Shown here: piece after piece, positions 47,958 to 60,960 of the stretch
How positions within the stretch are numbered: position 1 is the stretch's first letter
Layout: each line of letters opens with the position of its first letter
Origin: Psococerastis gibbosa
Lineage: Eukaryota > Arthropoda > Insecta > Psocodea > Psocidae
Reading direction: 5' to 3'
NCBI GenBank assembly: GCA_963971405.1
Contig: OZ020486.1
Span: 21,847,419-21,911,418, forward strand
Length of the DNA: 64,000 bases
Notes under the pieces: model-generated
Told to the model about the DNA's origin: nothing
The model's input: only the letters and a program-made list of their open reading frames with translations
Database searches by the model: none
Translations under genes and position numbers: made by a program

Positions 47958-48801
47958 AAAGAACCGGTCCGAGTTTACTCGAACATGCTTTCCAATTTAT
48001 AAATTAGTAGATATAGACATGGGTAATTTCATAGGAAATAATTTCCCAATGGTAAAATTTCAATTTCAGAACCCTTAAGGGGGGGGGGTCCACCTCAATT
48101 AATTAAAAAACCCTCAAAACTTAATTGCATATTCTGGAACGAACAGACCAATACATTGTAACAGTAGTAACAATGACGCATGGCACGTAATGTATTGGAG
48201 CGTGAATTTTCCATAATTTCTCAAAAAATAGTTTTTTCCACAAAACCAAATAGTTTTATGGAAAAGCAATCTGTCCGGTTTCGTTACTCAATTTAACACC
48301 TAAAACATGCCTGAAGGTAGAAATCATCGATGGAAAGGTTTCACAGAAAAATTATTTTTTGTCATTTTTCATGAAAATTGATTTTTTTTTAATTTTTTAC
48401 CCCCAGAAGCAAACTATCAAGGGGCAAGCGACCCCCCGCATTTTGTTAACATTAATAACGACTACAACATATGTGAATGTAAAAGAAATCGTTGGAGCCG
48501 TTTTTGAGAAATAATTTTTTTAGGCGTTTTTGGAGGTTTTTGAGAATAAAACCCCCCCAAACTGAGTTAGCCAAAAATAAAAAAAATGGTCCCGAGGTAT
48601 GATTTTTTTGAACCTATATGCAAAATTTAACTAAAATCGGCCGAGTAGTGTGCCCGGAAATCGATTAACAGACAGACAGACATTTCGTAAAATTTTTTGG
48701 GTTCCTGGGACCTCAAAACGTGTAAATCCGTTGAATTCTCGGAATCGAAAATTTCGACCATCACAAAGCTTTCCTTATACTACGTATAAATTGGAAAGCA
48801 A
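47958..48801 (-). repeat. CTGT-containing element, copy 4
   Basis: Reverse-oriented copy with both termini. Here the microsatellite has contracted to a few CAGA units (about 48670-48682), while the flanking blocks are well conserved. Confidence 0.85.
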
Positions 48802-50499
48802 AAAGTAAATAAACAAATTTTGTAAAAGTCTAATCGTTGACCTTAGTTGGAAATTTTTCCTGTGTATATTCTCAATTTTTCCCCAAGGGAGACCCTCCGA
48901 ACCCTTTCATTTCGCTAAATATATGTTTCATTCCGTAGCCTAATATACAATTTTTAATTGAAATAAATTACTTAAAAATTCGTAAAATATCTCCTATTAC
49001 GCGCCTTTAATTTCAATTTCCCTCCTGATGAAAATTATTGATCCGCCTCTGGGAGAGGTCTCTACAAAGTTAAATCTAAATCAGGACTATCCTAAGTCCT
49101 ATGTTAAAAGCACATTGATGTGTTTATTATGCATTTTTAACGATGTCGTAGTGACCCAAGAATTGCATGGTTGTTCCGTTTTGAGGCAAATTATAAATGG
49201 CCACAATATTCATAAGATATCCTAATGAAGCCACTGGGCTATGCATAAACATCGGAGATAAGATATCTGCAAATCTGATATATCGTGGGAATAATAAGCA
49301 CATGGAAATCATTTACGCCAAAAAGGCTACCGTATAGCAAACTCAATCTTTTACTATCTATGAGATCCGTGCAAAGTGGGTACAGATTTAATTACAATAG
49401 AATACTAAAATTATTCATTATGCATTCAATATACATGTGACACTGGTGGAGGCCTATATTAATTGCACACTTTGCAACCTAAATTGGAACAATTATGCTT
49501 TTAGGGTGCAAAAAGTAGGCTAAGTTCAAATTTATAATTAAAGCCATTTTGTGAAATTCTCGGATTACTCAATAGACGATTTTTATTTATATTTATTATT
49601 TATATTGAGTATTTATATTTATTTCCACCTGTGCTTCTTGTTTGAATTATATATTATAAAGAACACAAGATGTTCCCCAAGTTCCCCATTCCTCTTACAA
49701 AGGATCCTAAATACATAATGTGTATATGAATTAAGTGCATTGAGTTTTTTTTAAACCGTATCTATGTGACGATTCATGCACGTTCGAATATTTCGTCAGA
49801 CGTAGGCTACAGGGCCACGTTATCGTCACTATAATTTGAACAATGTCAATCCCACCTAAGTCAGCCTATTATGCGTTTCTTCTGTGCTTTTTTCCTTAGA
49901 CGCTATTAAGAGCGTAGACCCATGTGTCTATTGGTTCTGCAATAGGCCTATTAGTTGAGTGACAACATAAATGCAAAAATTTATGAATGCATTACAGCAG
50001 TTATGTTAATTTTTACTAATTTATATTGGGATTTCTTTTGTTGTTAAATAAAAATAAGCTAGGCATTTGCAACGCCTGGATCACCCCTAAATCAGTTGTT
50101 TCTTAAAAAGAAGCAGGTCTATTTATTAAATGTTTATAAAATAAATATAACGTAATTATATAGTAACCACAGAAAAAACATAACAATAAAAAAAATCGAC
50201 CGATTTTGGTCTTTGTCACTAGGCCATCGCCAGGTTGAAAATACACAAAACAACTAAATAAGAACAGAATGAAAACAAGCTCAAACTAATGTGTGCACGC
50301 GCAGCTTGTTTTATAAGGGGGGGGGGGGGGGGATATGCGTCATATTGTTTAATGTTTGCCCCCTGTAATATAGCTTTTCAAAATTTCCATATTCAGTCTA
50401 CTTTAGAATATTTCTATGAGCTGGCGTGTTACGGGAAAACCCGCGCAATTTCGTGCGGTTGGCTTCACGCCAGCTTCAGAAATACTTCCAAATACCTTT

Positions 50500-50676
50500 T
50501 TTTTTAATTTTTTTTTTAAAGGTTAATCGCATACAAACAATTCAATGAATGTATCCGATTGACCTCTTCAGTCGCCTCACTAAGTTACCTAATAGGTACT
50601 TGTGTCGAGTTACGAAGTTACGACACGTCTCTGATCGCAAGTACAAGCACGCTACCACCTTGCCATCCAAGTCGAT
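50500..50676 (-). repeat. SINE-like family B, copy 3
   Basis: T-rich tail, then 'aatgtatccgattgacctct' and a shortened head 'acgctaccaccttgccatcc'. It directly abuts the inverted repeat that follows. Confidence 0.7.
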
Positions 50677-50679
50677 TTG

Positions 50680-51073
50680 CTTTAAGAGGATATGCTACAT
50701 AGAAAATTGGCACCCCAAAATTAAATACTTTTCATTTTTTATTTAATTAACTCAGCTAGTTATAAAAAATTTGGCTCATCTAAGTTGTATAAGACTACTT
50801 CGTGCATCATATAATCGGTTATTTGTACTTTTCGGTGTAGTAGTTCTTCCAAAAACCCAGAATACGCGAAATTTTATTCCTGTCTGGTATTTATGAATAG
50901 AACTAAGGTACAAAAAATTTAATATTTCCCATTATATGATGCATGAAGTAGTCTTCTACAACTTCCATGAGCCAAATCTTTAATGACTTGCTTTGTTAAT
51001 TAAATAAAAAAAAAAATGTCTATAAAAACAACAAATTTCGGGGTGCTCATTTTCTACGTCATGTCCTCTTAAT
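50680..51073. repeat. ~390-bp fold-back element
   Basis: The arms at about 50680-50830 and 50920-51073 are complementary with scattered mismatches ('ttaagaggatatgctacata' against 'tacgtcatgtcctcttaa'; 'gactacttcgtgcatcatat' against 'atatgatgcatgaagtagtc'). Not related to the GTGGTAGCAGACAT family. Confidence 0.75.
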
Positions 51074-51143
51074 GAAGAAGAAAAACGTCGGCAACTCACG
51101 CGTCTCAAATTGTCCATGGATGCGTACCGGGTATACGGTGATC

Positions 51144-51363
51144 AGGCGGCTATTCCACCGACGTCGTTTTTCATTGTGCATGTGCATGATGTGGTAGCAG
51201 ACATCATTAATAAGTCTCTACCATACTATAACTTAATTTATAATAGATAAGTTAAGTATATCCATAAGAGTCTCCTTAAAATATGGCAGAGACTTATTAA
51301 TGATGTCTGCTACCACGTCATGCACATGCACAATGAAAAACGACGTCGGTGGAATAGCCACCT
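51144..51363. repeat. Fold-back element, GTGGTAGCAGACAT family, copy 5 (best preserved)
   Basis: The ends 'aggcggctattccaccgacg' and 'cgtcggtggaatagccacct' pair almost perfectly. The arms continue through 'ttttcattgtgcatgtgcatga' and the shared motif to an AT-rich loop. Confidence 0.9.
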
Positions 51364-53110
51364 CACCGGGGTCCACTAGTTTTTAATAATTTTAAAATCA
51401 GAGGAGGTCACAACCCGAAAAATGCCATAACTTGCACGCCTCTGACATCACCGATGGGTAATCACTGTTTTCAGTTTCCGGTTGAATTAACATTTTGACG
51501 CCATGTCCGGGCATTTTGTTCATGTTTTTCTTTCTGGTGAAAGTTGTAGTTTCAGTCGACTTATTCACTATTAACTCCAGCTGTGTCACCTCGCGCAGTC
51601 ATGCGTTACTTTTTTGACCTTATGATTACCAACGAACCAGAGAATCACTCAGCCAAATTTCATCATTAGTCTAACTACAGGAAGACCTTCCTAATAGTTC
51701 ATTACCTATTTAACCTTTTCTGCAGTTCTATGATGAATCACGGACAGGAAGTAATTTATGTACTGTATTGTTGTTTATCATGACATGAAGTGCGCGATAT
51801 ACTGTATAAACGGATTCCCAACATGGTGAAGACACTCTCTGTCCATTCACTGTCATAATAAGGGTAAACAAACAAGAGCCTCAATTTAGTTCAAATTTTG
51901 GTCTATGGATAATGTGAAAAATGATTATGGATCGGCCTATAAGCGGCTAGGCGGCGTGTCATTAAAAAAGTCAGTTACTAATTCTATTGGGATTATTATG
52001 ATTTCATGGGATTAGATTCGACGCGAAAAAAACTACTATAGTCTGAATTTCATAGCTTAGACAATGCGGGGGTCTCTTTTTCTAAGGCATAGCAAACATA
52101 GGAAACTCTCTCTCTCCGTGTTATATTTTAGTAAAATGACACTTGAATACATAAGCCTAACATAACAGAAAAGGTCATTGTCTCAAAAAATGACCAAACT
52201 GTCCACGTCTGACGTCATGTGACACCGACGGGAGAAACAACATATTTTATCTTTAACTATTCATAGCTGACTTCCTTTGCATACAAAGAACTAATATAAA
52301 ATTACACCCACACAGAAAAATAACATAGTTTAACATAAATAAACATCGGTTCATTTTTGAATGGTAAATAATCACCTGAATTAAAAATTAACGTAGCCAT
52401 CACCTGAGCCCAGCCTAACATCCTGTCCCTAATGACTGTGAGACAGAAAACGAGTTCGTATGTCACATAGATAAAGGTTAGGAAAAGAGACCCTCGATGA
52501 TCAAAGTTACGATATGGATTCGTAAAGTATACGTGTGTGTATGACTATATTCTAACCGAAATTAGAGGATATAACGAGGAGGTTACCTCTTCAACCAAAG
52601 TTAATTTAATGTCATCAGTGTTATATATATACCATATAATACTACAATGTATTGACTATATTCTTACAGACAATTTTTTTCGACTGTCAAATCGGACATG
52701 CAGTCTTCCCCATTGTTATCGCCCAGTAGGTCTATTGATATTTTATTAGTATGAATCCTTGACACCTTAAATAGCGGATCTACTGTACTGTGCAAGGCTC
52801 TATCATGGTCATTAGCATTTTAATTGTAATGAAGTCTGCGTATGATATACGCAATAAAAGCTTTTGTGTTGGCTGCAACTTATCAGAACTTGAGTCAATA
52901 ATTCTTATTGTTTGGATATCTATTGATCTCACTATTAAATCAGAAGCTCTGAGATAAAGGTGATGACAGTTCATAATAAGATCAAAGCGGTGATCAGTTG
53001 CCTCTATGTGGTTGATGCAATTTTTAGCTAAGTTATGAGACATCCTTAACGCATACATTATTATTGTATACCGGTAGTCCCCTTTGCCGAACTGTGTTTT
53101 TTTTCAGATA

Positions 53111-53448
53111 AGGCGGCTATTCCATCTGTCAATAATTCGTCATTTATGCATTAAAAATTGATGAGATGTTTGTTTTAAGGAGACTATTCAATCAATCAAT
53201 CAAATATATTTCCAAACATACAGCTACAGTTGTTTCATTTCCCTATTTTCCTATTGTGTAGATACTTAACTTATCCATTATAAATTAAGTTATACTATGG
53301 TAGAGACATCAATAATAAGTCTCTACTATATTATAACTCAATTTATAATAAATAAGTTAAGTGTCTACATAATAGTCTCCTTAAAACAAATTTCTCATCA
53401 ATTTCTAATGCACAAATGTTGGATTATTGACAGATGGAATAGTCGCCT
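53111..53448. repeat. Fold-back element, GTGGTAGCAGACAT family, copy 6 (divergent)
   Basis: The ends 'aggcggctattccatctgtc' and 'gacagatggaatagtcgcct' are inverted. The GTAGCAGACAT motif is lost, but the centre (53230-53395) contains a doubled version of the core seen in copies 2 and 5 ('agtctctactatattataact'). Confidence 0.8.
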
Positions 53449-53837
53449 TACATGGAACGTAATTTGGTATATGGTTGACAGGGTGGAAAACGTTAACTTG
53501 TTTATATACCGTATAAATATCACCCTTTTAATTTAGTATGAAAATGGCCAACAATTGGAAAAGTAAGAATTTTACAGTAACAATCAGTATCATCATCAGG
53601 ACCTTCATGCCTTAGTGTAGGCCTATTTTATATAACTAATATCGTATATATCGATTTTGCTGGGTCAAATGGAAGTAACTAAAAAAATCAAAACATGAGT
53701 ATTTGGTACCAAAAAATCGGAAAAAAAATTCTCCGCCAAAATAAAACCCAAGTAACTCACAGGAAAAAAAATCTCAATTCAAATTAAAAGACCTAATTCT
53801 CCTTCTGAACAACAATTTTCCCGCCACAAGCTGTGCT

Positions 53838-54020
53838 GATTGGGATAGATGGCCAGGTGGTAACGTGCATGCACTTGTGCGAGTCTTTACACGCCATGCG
53901 ATTGGAGACGTGTCGTAACTCATCACGGGTATTAACCTACAGAGGTGACTGAAGAGGTCAATCGGATACATTCATTAAATTGTTTGTATGCGATTAATCT
54001 TTTATAATAAGCTATTTAAA
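53838..54020 (+). repeat. SINE-like family B, copy 4
   Basis: Forward copy from 'gatagatggccaggtggtaac' to 'cggatacattcattaaattg' and an A-rich end at 54018. It gives the clearest sense-strand view of the family. Confidence 0.75.
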
Positions 54021-54805
54021 AAAAACTCCACTACGGCCCGATATGTATATTGTATATAGCTGCAGCAGCTTACTTCAAACGGAAGTAATTAGGTTTCCTT
54101 TGGTGTGCCGATCGAGCTGTCTGATACTGAAATAAAAGCGAAAACTGTTTTTTGGCAGTTAATTGAAACTGCAATTTGTGAGTTAGTTCCCTTTAAATCA
54201 GTGAATGTAAAATATATTCTGCTGATTGGTGCTGCTAATTTCAATAAATTTAACGCTGTTTTTTATAAAGTTTTTCAACCTCTCACATGTAATGTTGATT
54301 TTCATATGTGGTAGTAATATACTATAAATCATCAAATATTTAATGAGTAGCTTAAGGTTATTTTGTATTATAATGATATTTGTTGACTTTTATGTCAACC
54401 GCAAGCATATTCACTATTGCATATACGGTAGATAAGTGAGCAGTAGGTAAATTACGGTTTCAAAGTGACACCGTAAGTAGGTACTAACTTGAAAACCCAC
54501 AAACCTCCTCAGACCACAATCCACATAAGTTTCTAATTTACTTAACGCACCATATGACGTTTACACACCATACAATATGATTTTATGGTTAGGTTAGTGT
54601 TTACATTGTACAATGTACTAGTCGGGCCCCATGTACAAAACCGCTCTGCGTAATAATATATGGAGGGATGTATCACTCACTGGTTGCCTATCAACAACTG
54701 CAATACGTATGCAGCTCCAATACGGACTGGTAAAACTGGATTTTGAAACTATAATTTTCTATGGATTGTCAATGCTTTAGGATAGGGTAATATGTTAGGT
54801 TCAGC

Positions 54806-54994
54806 CAGTGGCGTAGCCAGAATGTTTTTGGGGGGTCCGGTTGCAACGTCAATATGCAATGTTCACCCACTTACGAGTTACTTACACGAATTAACGAATA
54901 TAAATCTAATTGAATGTTCCGCAAAAACTTGCTATGGGGGAGAGAGACCAGACCGAGCGGACGCCCCCCCCCCCTTATTGGCTACACCACTGGC
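54806..54994. mobile_element. MITE with CAGTGGCGTAGCCA termini
   Basis: The ends CAGTGGCGTAGCCA and TGGCTACACCACTG are inverted copies of a terminus common in hAT-like MITEs. The flanking 7-mers (gttcagc, gctcagt) are only similar, so a target duplication is not proven. Internal G- and C-runs. Confidence 0.7.
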
Positions 54995-56065
54995 TCAGTC
55001 ACCCCTAATACCTGTTGCTAAAAAGTTTTTATTGAACCCCTCCTAGCCCAAGCAACGATCACTGTTCCTACCTACTGATGTATAACAGAGTTACGGTTGA
55101 TTGTAAAGCTCGTATAAAAAATGTTAGCAATATGGGCTCAGACTGCAGCCTTGGATTTCTGGGATGCCTGTTATTAACTGCAGACTATAACAATGGAGTG
55201 AACGGGCGTGACATCATATCGTACCTCATTGTATCAGGTGTCCTCGGAGTACCTTATTTCTCTAATAGTGTTTTTCAATCTGATTATAATAGGAAAGAAC
55301 TATTTACGTCGTACTAATACTATAATATAAAGCTACGAACTAGGAGGGTCGAATTCATATCATAGTGCCCCGACCCAAAGAGAAATTGCGCCCCTCACCA
55401 AATCTGAGATATATGTATACAGGAAACCCTCGTCAAGCTGTAAAATACAGGAGCAAAACTGCTGGATTTTAAGCATTTCCCATGCAGTTATTTACCCCCG
55501 AAGTAAATAAGATAAAAGTTACTTGGATTGTGGGATATGCCTTTTTGGACAAATTACCTTTGACGGCAAGTTTTATCCAATTTAAGCAAATTATAATAAG
55601 AGCTGACTTGATAAAAATATTACATAAAAAATTGTTTATCTCTTATAGTAATTTGTTCGAAATATTACAAAGTTACAAAGGACTATTTTTTATATATTCA
55701 CAATTTTGAAGCAAGACGAAAACGGTTTGATTGGTTTTAGCATGCCAGAAACCATATAATAATGCATTGAACTTGCCACTATGGTGCACTTAGTGGAATT
55801 GCAACAAGTATTGTATATATCGCCTTGCTTTACTTGAAGGTTAACATTTCAAAAAATTCATTACTTAATCCAGATTAACCAAGTAGGTAGCCTACTCTTG
55901 TATTTTAATTGGACTTGGTAAATTCTTTACTAATTTTCAGTTGTAATGTGCAAAGCATTTTTACAACACCAAGTCATCTAGTAGCCAATTTTTTTTTTTT
56001 ACAGTTGGTGTCCCTTCTATATCCTAATTTTTTGAGCTTAAAGTCTGTCACTTTAAAACTAAATA

Positions 56066-56270
56066 CATAAATAAATAAATAATGAAATTGTTTTTCTATT
56101 ACTAAGCCAATCAAGGGGAGTTAGGGTTATTTAAAGCTCTCTTATACTTAACTAGGAAGACCTGGGACCACCTGCTTGGCATGCCCTCCGAAGCATGGCC
56201 AGAAAATGTGTCAAGTGTGGGAAACTTTCGGGTAAAAGTCCCTGTCCCTACTCTACATGCCCTGACGTAA
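56066..56270 (-). repeat. SINE family A, copy 6
   Basis: Nearly full-length diverged copy with an (AAAT)-type tail at 56066-56082 and a head ending near 'ctctacatgccctga'. Confidence 0.75.
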
Positions 56271-56544
56271 AAGTATGCGTTAGGTACATTAAGTACTTGC
56301 TTAGATAAAACTGCCAATAGCCTATCAGTACCAATTTGTTATAAGTCCTAATATAGGCCTAGAGAGTAGAGATATATGTGATATATATGTATACTTAATG
56401 CATATAAGCTAATAGCTAAACTAAACCTCAAATGAATTGAGAACGTTAATTAAATTAACCTGATTAGCGACTGCGACAGTGACTGACTGACGGACGTTTG
56501 CTGGAAGGCCGCGAACTATTGGTAGCGTATATGGAGCATGCAGG

Positions 56545-56720
56545 TAATTCAATGGCAAGGTGGTAGCGTGCTTGTACTTGTGCGAGTCTCTACACGCCAT
56601 GCGATCAGAGACGTGTCGTAACTCAACACGGGTACTAACGACTGAAGAGGTCAATTGGATAATTCATTAAATTGTTTGTATATGCAAACCTTTTATAGCA
56701 ATAAAAAAATAAAAAAATAA
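56545..56720 (+). repeat. SINE-like family B, copy 5
   Basis: From 'ggcaaggtggtagcgtgctt' to an A-rich end near 56720. It sits between two SINE family A copies. Confidence 0.75.
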
Positions 56721-56794
56721 ATATGTAATGATGCTGAGAAGAAAATAATAATAATATTAACAATAGTAAATAATAATACAAATAAATCATAATA

Positions 56795-56945
56795 ATAAAT
56801 AATGACTTCCATTACTAAGCCAACCTAGCAGAGCATATAAAGCCCTTACACTGAAGTAGAACCGCATGTCTTGGATGTCCTCCGAAACATGAACTCTAAC
56901 CAACAGCGTTTCGCGGATAGTGAGAATTCGTACCACTGCTATACA
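56795..56945 (-). repeat. SINE family A, copy 7 (diverged)
   Basis: Retains 'actaagccaacctagcagag', 'tggatgtcctccgaaacatg' and a head 'attcgtaccactgctata', with internal deletions. Confidence 0.6.
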
Positions 56946-57546
56946 GTATTTACGCAGCTCACCAGTAATTAAAAAAAATGCTCATTATACAGTATCTACA
57001 ATTTTGTCAAAACGGACAACTACCCATGTTGCTAAGTCCTTGTATAACTTACTAGCGTGTCAAATCAGTCACAATCTACAGCAGTTAGATACTTTGCACG
57101 TCGCCATCATGCATGAGTGTTGGGTATGCATTATTAATTGTATGATAACTAGGCCTATATGAATAACTAAGAGACAAAATATTAGTTTTATAGTCTGATT
57201 AGAAAATAGTCATCTTCATATCTTTTTAATATTTCAGCTTCGCCGAATATGCCCTTACTCAGTCAAATACAGTTGAAGAAATTTAGTTTTGGCAGACAAT
57301 ATTGAAAAATAATTGAGTAATATCAAAATAAAAGTTATATGTATCAGAATCAAAGTCCTATATTGATAATTGACAATACGTTGCAATTTCTGAAATTTCT
57401 ATATATTACTATGTATAGGTATGCTATAGTAGTATATAGTATATAGTAGTATGCACTGGGGGAATAATATATAGCTTCCAAATATGTATTTTTGTATACG
57501 GTATACCAATAGTTGCTAGCTACCGGTCTTTTATTGTAGTTTTACG

Positions 57547-57764
57547 ACAACTAAGTTTTTAAGAAAAGCTCTCATCTACCGTAAGTCCTGAGATAGAGTA
57601 GGTCATAGACTACCAAAGCAACGGACCTGAAGCTTTTGCCTCATGGTCTACATATACAACTAAGTTTTTAAGAAAAGCTCTCATCTACCGTAAGTCCTGA
57701 GATAGAGTAGGTCATAGACTACCAAAGCAACGGACCTGAAGCTTTTGCCTCATGGTCTACATAT
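57547..57764. repeat. 109-bp tandem duplication, identical units
   Basis: Units 57547-57655 and 57656-57764 read identically from 'acaactaagtttttaagaaa' to 'catggtctacatat'. No difference was seen, so the duplication is very young or an assembly artefact. Confidence 0.9.
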
Positions 57765-57849
57765 TCGTTTTACTAGTCTGATGCATTTAAAACACTCCAA
57801 CCTCAGCCCAAGGTCCCAAATTTATAGTTTTTTATTAGAAACAACTAAC

Positions 57850-58440
57850 GACAGAAATTGAAATTCACTTTGGGAAGAAAATTCGCAGTGCATCACTCAC
57901 GGCATTGTGCATTTTTAACACATTTAGGATCACATCTTCAAGGACTTTTTCATTGAAAATTTTCACAAACTGAGTGCTGAGCTGAGCATCCAATTACGTC
58001 TTTAGGAGCTGCCTTTTTGACGTTGGAAAAATTTACCTCCCTGAACCATAGCGTATTTACCTCGTATGTAAATTGGGGTCTGGTGGATTTAGGTAACCAC
58101 AATAAAATTCTGAAAAGCCGGTGACCGTAAAAAGTAGCTGACTTACGAATTGGCTGATGCTATCCCGTAAGTAATAACGAATCCGCTGTCTTCATCGGCG
58201 TCCAACATTCACTTCTCAATCAACCACTATGCGCAAATGTTAAGATATGACTGACATAGACAACAGAAGAAATATTATCAATCTTGTTTAAGGCATTCGC
58301 AAATTCACACAGGGCTGCGTGGCAGAACATGACAAGTACCAGGTTCTGAATGTTGTGGGTGTCCAGGTAGAATCATGTTGGTTAAGGTCGGCAAATGAGA
58401 CCATGATGAATTATATGTAAATTTATACCTTTCATCTCAA
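57850..58440 (-). pseudogene. Possible decayed coding remnant, unidentified
   Basis: On the minus strand, successive open stretches in different frames look more protein-like than the surrounding DNA: about 49 codons including 'YLDTHNIQNLVLVMFCHAAL' near 58370-58225, then a stretch with 'RPQFTYEVNTLWFREVNFS' near 58080-58000, then 'EKVLEDVILNVLKMHNAVSD' near 57950-57890. Stops and frame changes separate them and no splice sites clearly link them. I recognise no family. Chance open reading in a lower-AT patch is possible. Confidence 0.25.
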
Positions 58441-59269
58441 GACGCTGTCCTTGAAACCTTACACAGCTGCACGGGCAGAGGAGCAGGATGTCTATGGGCA
58501 TTCATACTATACAGTATTGGATTATTCACTAATATAAGGTTCGACTTGACATAGTCGTTGTAGGTAGATCTACTTAAAAATTTAAAAAAAATTCGAGCTT
58601 TGGGAAACAAGTAAAAAAGGCTAAAAAGTACATGTACTTTGATAAATTCGAGAAGAGCACAGTGTTTCATTCCGGGTTTTCAATTACTGGTCAAACTGTA
58701 TATGTACTGTATGTTAGAAGATGTATCTATGTAATGGTTACGAATATGAATCGACTTATCGATAAAAATGGTATTTATAAAGACGCGTGCTAAACAGTAT
58801 TTGTTATGAGAGTTTGTTCTATCGGTCACTCGGCCACATTATATGTATTATACTATAAATTATAAATATATTACTGTGTATATCATACGGAAATCTATCA
58901 TATCTTTATTAATATTTAAAATAAAAATTTGTACCGTAATTAAATCTCCCGCTTTTATCGCGTGAATAAAAAAGTAGTAAATGGATGTCTGCTATAGCGC
59001 AATATTTAATAAAAATTACTCATTTCTACTGGCATTTTATGCGTAAGCTTGCTTTATCATGAGAATGAGATAAGGTTTGGAAATCATAACAGTGGCACGC
59101 AATGCTATTGTTCCCAGCAGAAATTCCGATATAGGTCTCAGATTTTGGGTCATACTGTTTTTTTCCATAGTTCGGTCATGCACTCAAAATTAATTGAGGT
59201 CGCTACCTAAGTATCACCCATAGGTGCAACTATTTTTAAAATATATATCAAAGTATCACTACAATGTAA

Positions 59270-59513
59270 CTACTCTGAGCCATACGTCACATCAGAAAAA
59301 TCACTGTTAGTGGACTGAGGCATACTGTGCAAGTGTTACGCGATAACGCGAGCAACAGTCATCTTAAAAAAATTATGGGCCTATTGTGTATGCGATGCAA
59401 GCTTTCGCACACATCATTACTTGTAAGATGACTGTTGTTTCAGTAGCACTTGCACAGTATCGGTCAACTTACCTTAATTCTTCTGCTATTACATATGGCT
59501 CAACTCAGAGTAG
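59270..59513. repeat. ~245-bp inverted repeat
   Basis: The arms at 59270-59365 and 59410-59513 pair, best in 'atactgtgcaagtg' with 'cacttgcacagtat' and in 'caacagtcatctta' with 'taagatgactgttg'; the outer ends are 'actactctgagcc' and 'ctcagagtagt'. A fold-back element of unknown family. Confidence 0.7.
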
Positions 59514-59829
59514 TTTTACTACAGTACGGCTGTTTATGCACCAGTTTCAAAGTTTTACAATATTTTGTATATTAGTGTAAAAAGTTAAGTTATGTACACT
59601 GGCAAATTTTTGAGTGAATCCATATGTTAAAATGTTAAAGAGTACCTCTTAAGTACTTCTCATGTATGAACGTGATAACGTAGATAACCTACAGTGGGTC
59701 TCACTACAATGGTGATAGATAAAACATTACTCTTCACGGCAAATTATTTGAAGCTGTTACTATGAGCATGCAGAGTTACTGTAGGTTATACATTTTAGAC
59801 TGCACTAATTATAATAATGTCCTGAAGGA

Positions 59830-60070
59830 ATCTTTATGAACCTATAGGTCTACTTATAGTGGCCCTTGTCCCTTGTCCAATGCCAATGACCCCACGGATT
59901 TCGGACATTACTTGTATTGTGAATTTTTGTCATTAGAAAACTGGTACAGGTATATGTCCTTAATGTCAACCTACACCGGCTACAAGTGATAATGGACAAG
60001 CTGCGACAAGCTTATCATTGACGCAATGAAACAGGCGAATGCATTTAACTTAACCAAGTACAGATACGAG
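59830..60070. repeat. Dispersed repeat family F, copy 2
   Basis: Very similar to 62445-62665 ('caacctacaccggctacaag', 'tgataatggacaagctg', 'cattgacgcaatgaaacagg'). A more distant copy is at 10705-10900. Confidence 0.8.
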
Positions 60071-60937
60071 TCCAGGCTGCAATAAAATTTCTACAAATAG
60101 GAAAATTTCCAAGGTAGCTGTATTAATAAACCAGTTGCTTAATGATTTTCCACTATTGTAAAATGCGGCTTTTTGTCCAGTGGAAGCATGACACTGACGA
60201 GAGTTCAATTTAATAATTTGGGTTCCATATTTCTTTACCTCCCCAAGCGTATCGATTGAAAAAAAATGGCACCGGTCACTCACTAGCCACTATTAAGCCA
60301 TAGTTTAGTAGCCACTGCGGTGTGAGATAGAGGCTTTCACTTGAGAGCTGTGTCTACTATCATAGTAAAGTTGTTGTGTCCATGGACAGGTTGTGTTCAT
60401 TGTTAGTCGGTACCTGTCCTCTGGTCGGCCCCTCATCGTCAGGCTTTACGTAATCCATGATTACAGCCGTTAGTAAGCCCGGCTTTAACCTTCCTATTAG
60501 TGAATTTTTATGCGTATTATTTTATTTACTACCCCATCACGATAGGATGACATTTGGAAAACCTATAAAAGTTGAATTAACTCGGTGTTCCGCTTATGCA
60601 AGTTTTCGAATAAACAAAGTGTTCCAAATGTCGTCTTAATGTGGTCGGGTGTGAACGATTCGGGGTTTCAAAAATTAAAAACCAAGACAGCCGACCAACT
60701 GTACATGATAATGGTGTTTTCGCATCAGACCTGAATAGGATTTAGGGGGTGCTGAACGTTGTTAATAAGGGAACCTAGGTTAATAGATGCAGATCGCAGG
60801 ACTTAAACCGGGTTTAATGTTTATGCAAGGGGGAAAATATATTAAATTAGAGGTACCGAAGGCTTTTATGCATTTTTAACTATCGCATTTTAATAAAGAA
60901 ATATTACTATAGGTAGTGTCTGAAAGATATTTCCACA

Positions 60938-60960
60938 AAAAAAAAAAAAAAAAAAAAAAT
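60938..60960. repeat. Poly(A) tract
   Basis: About 22 consecutive A. No element body could be assigned upstream. Confidence 0.9.
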
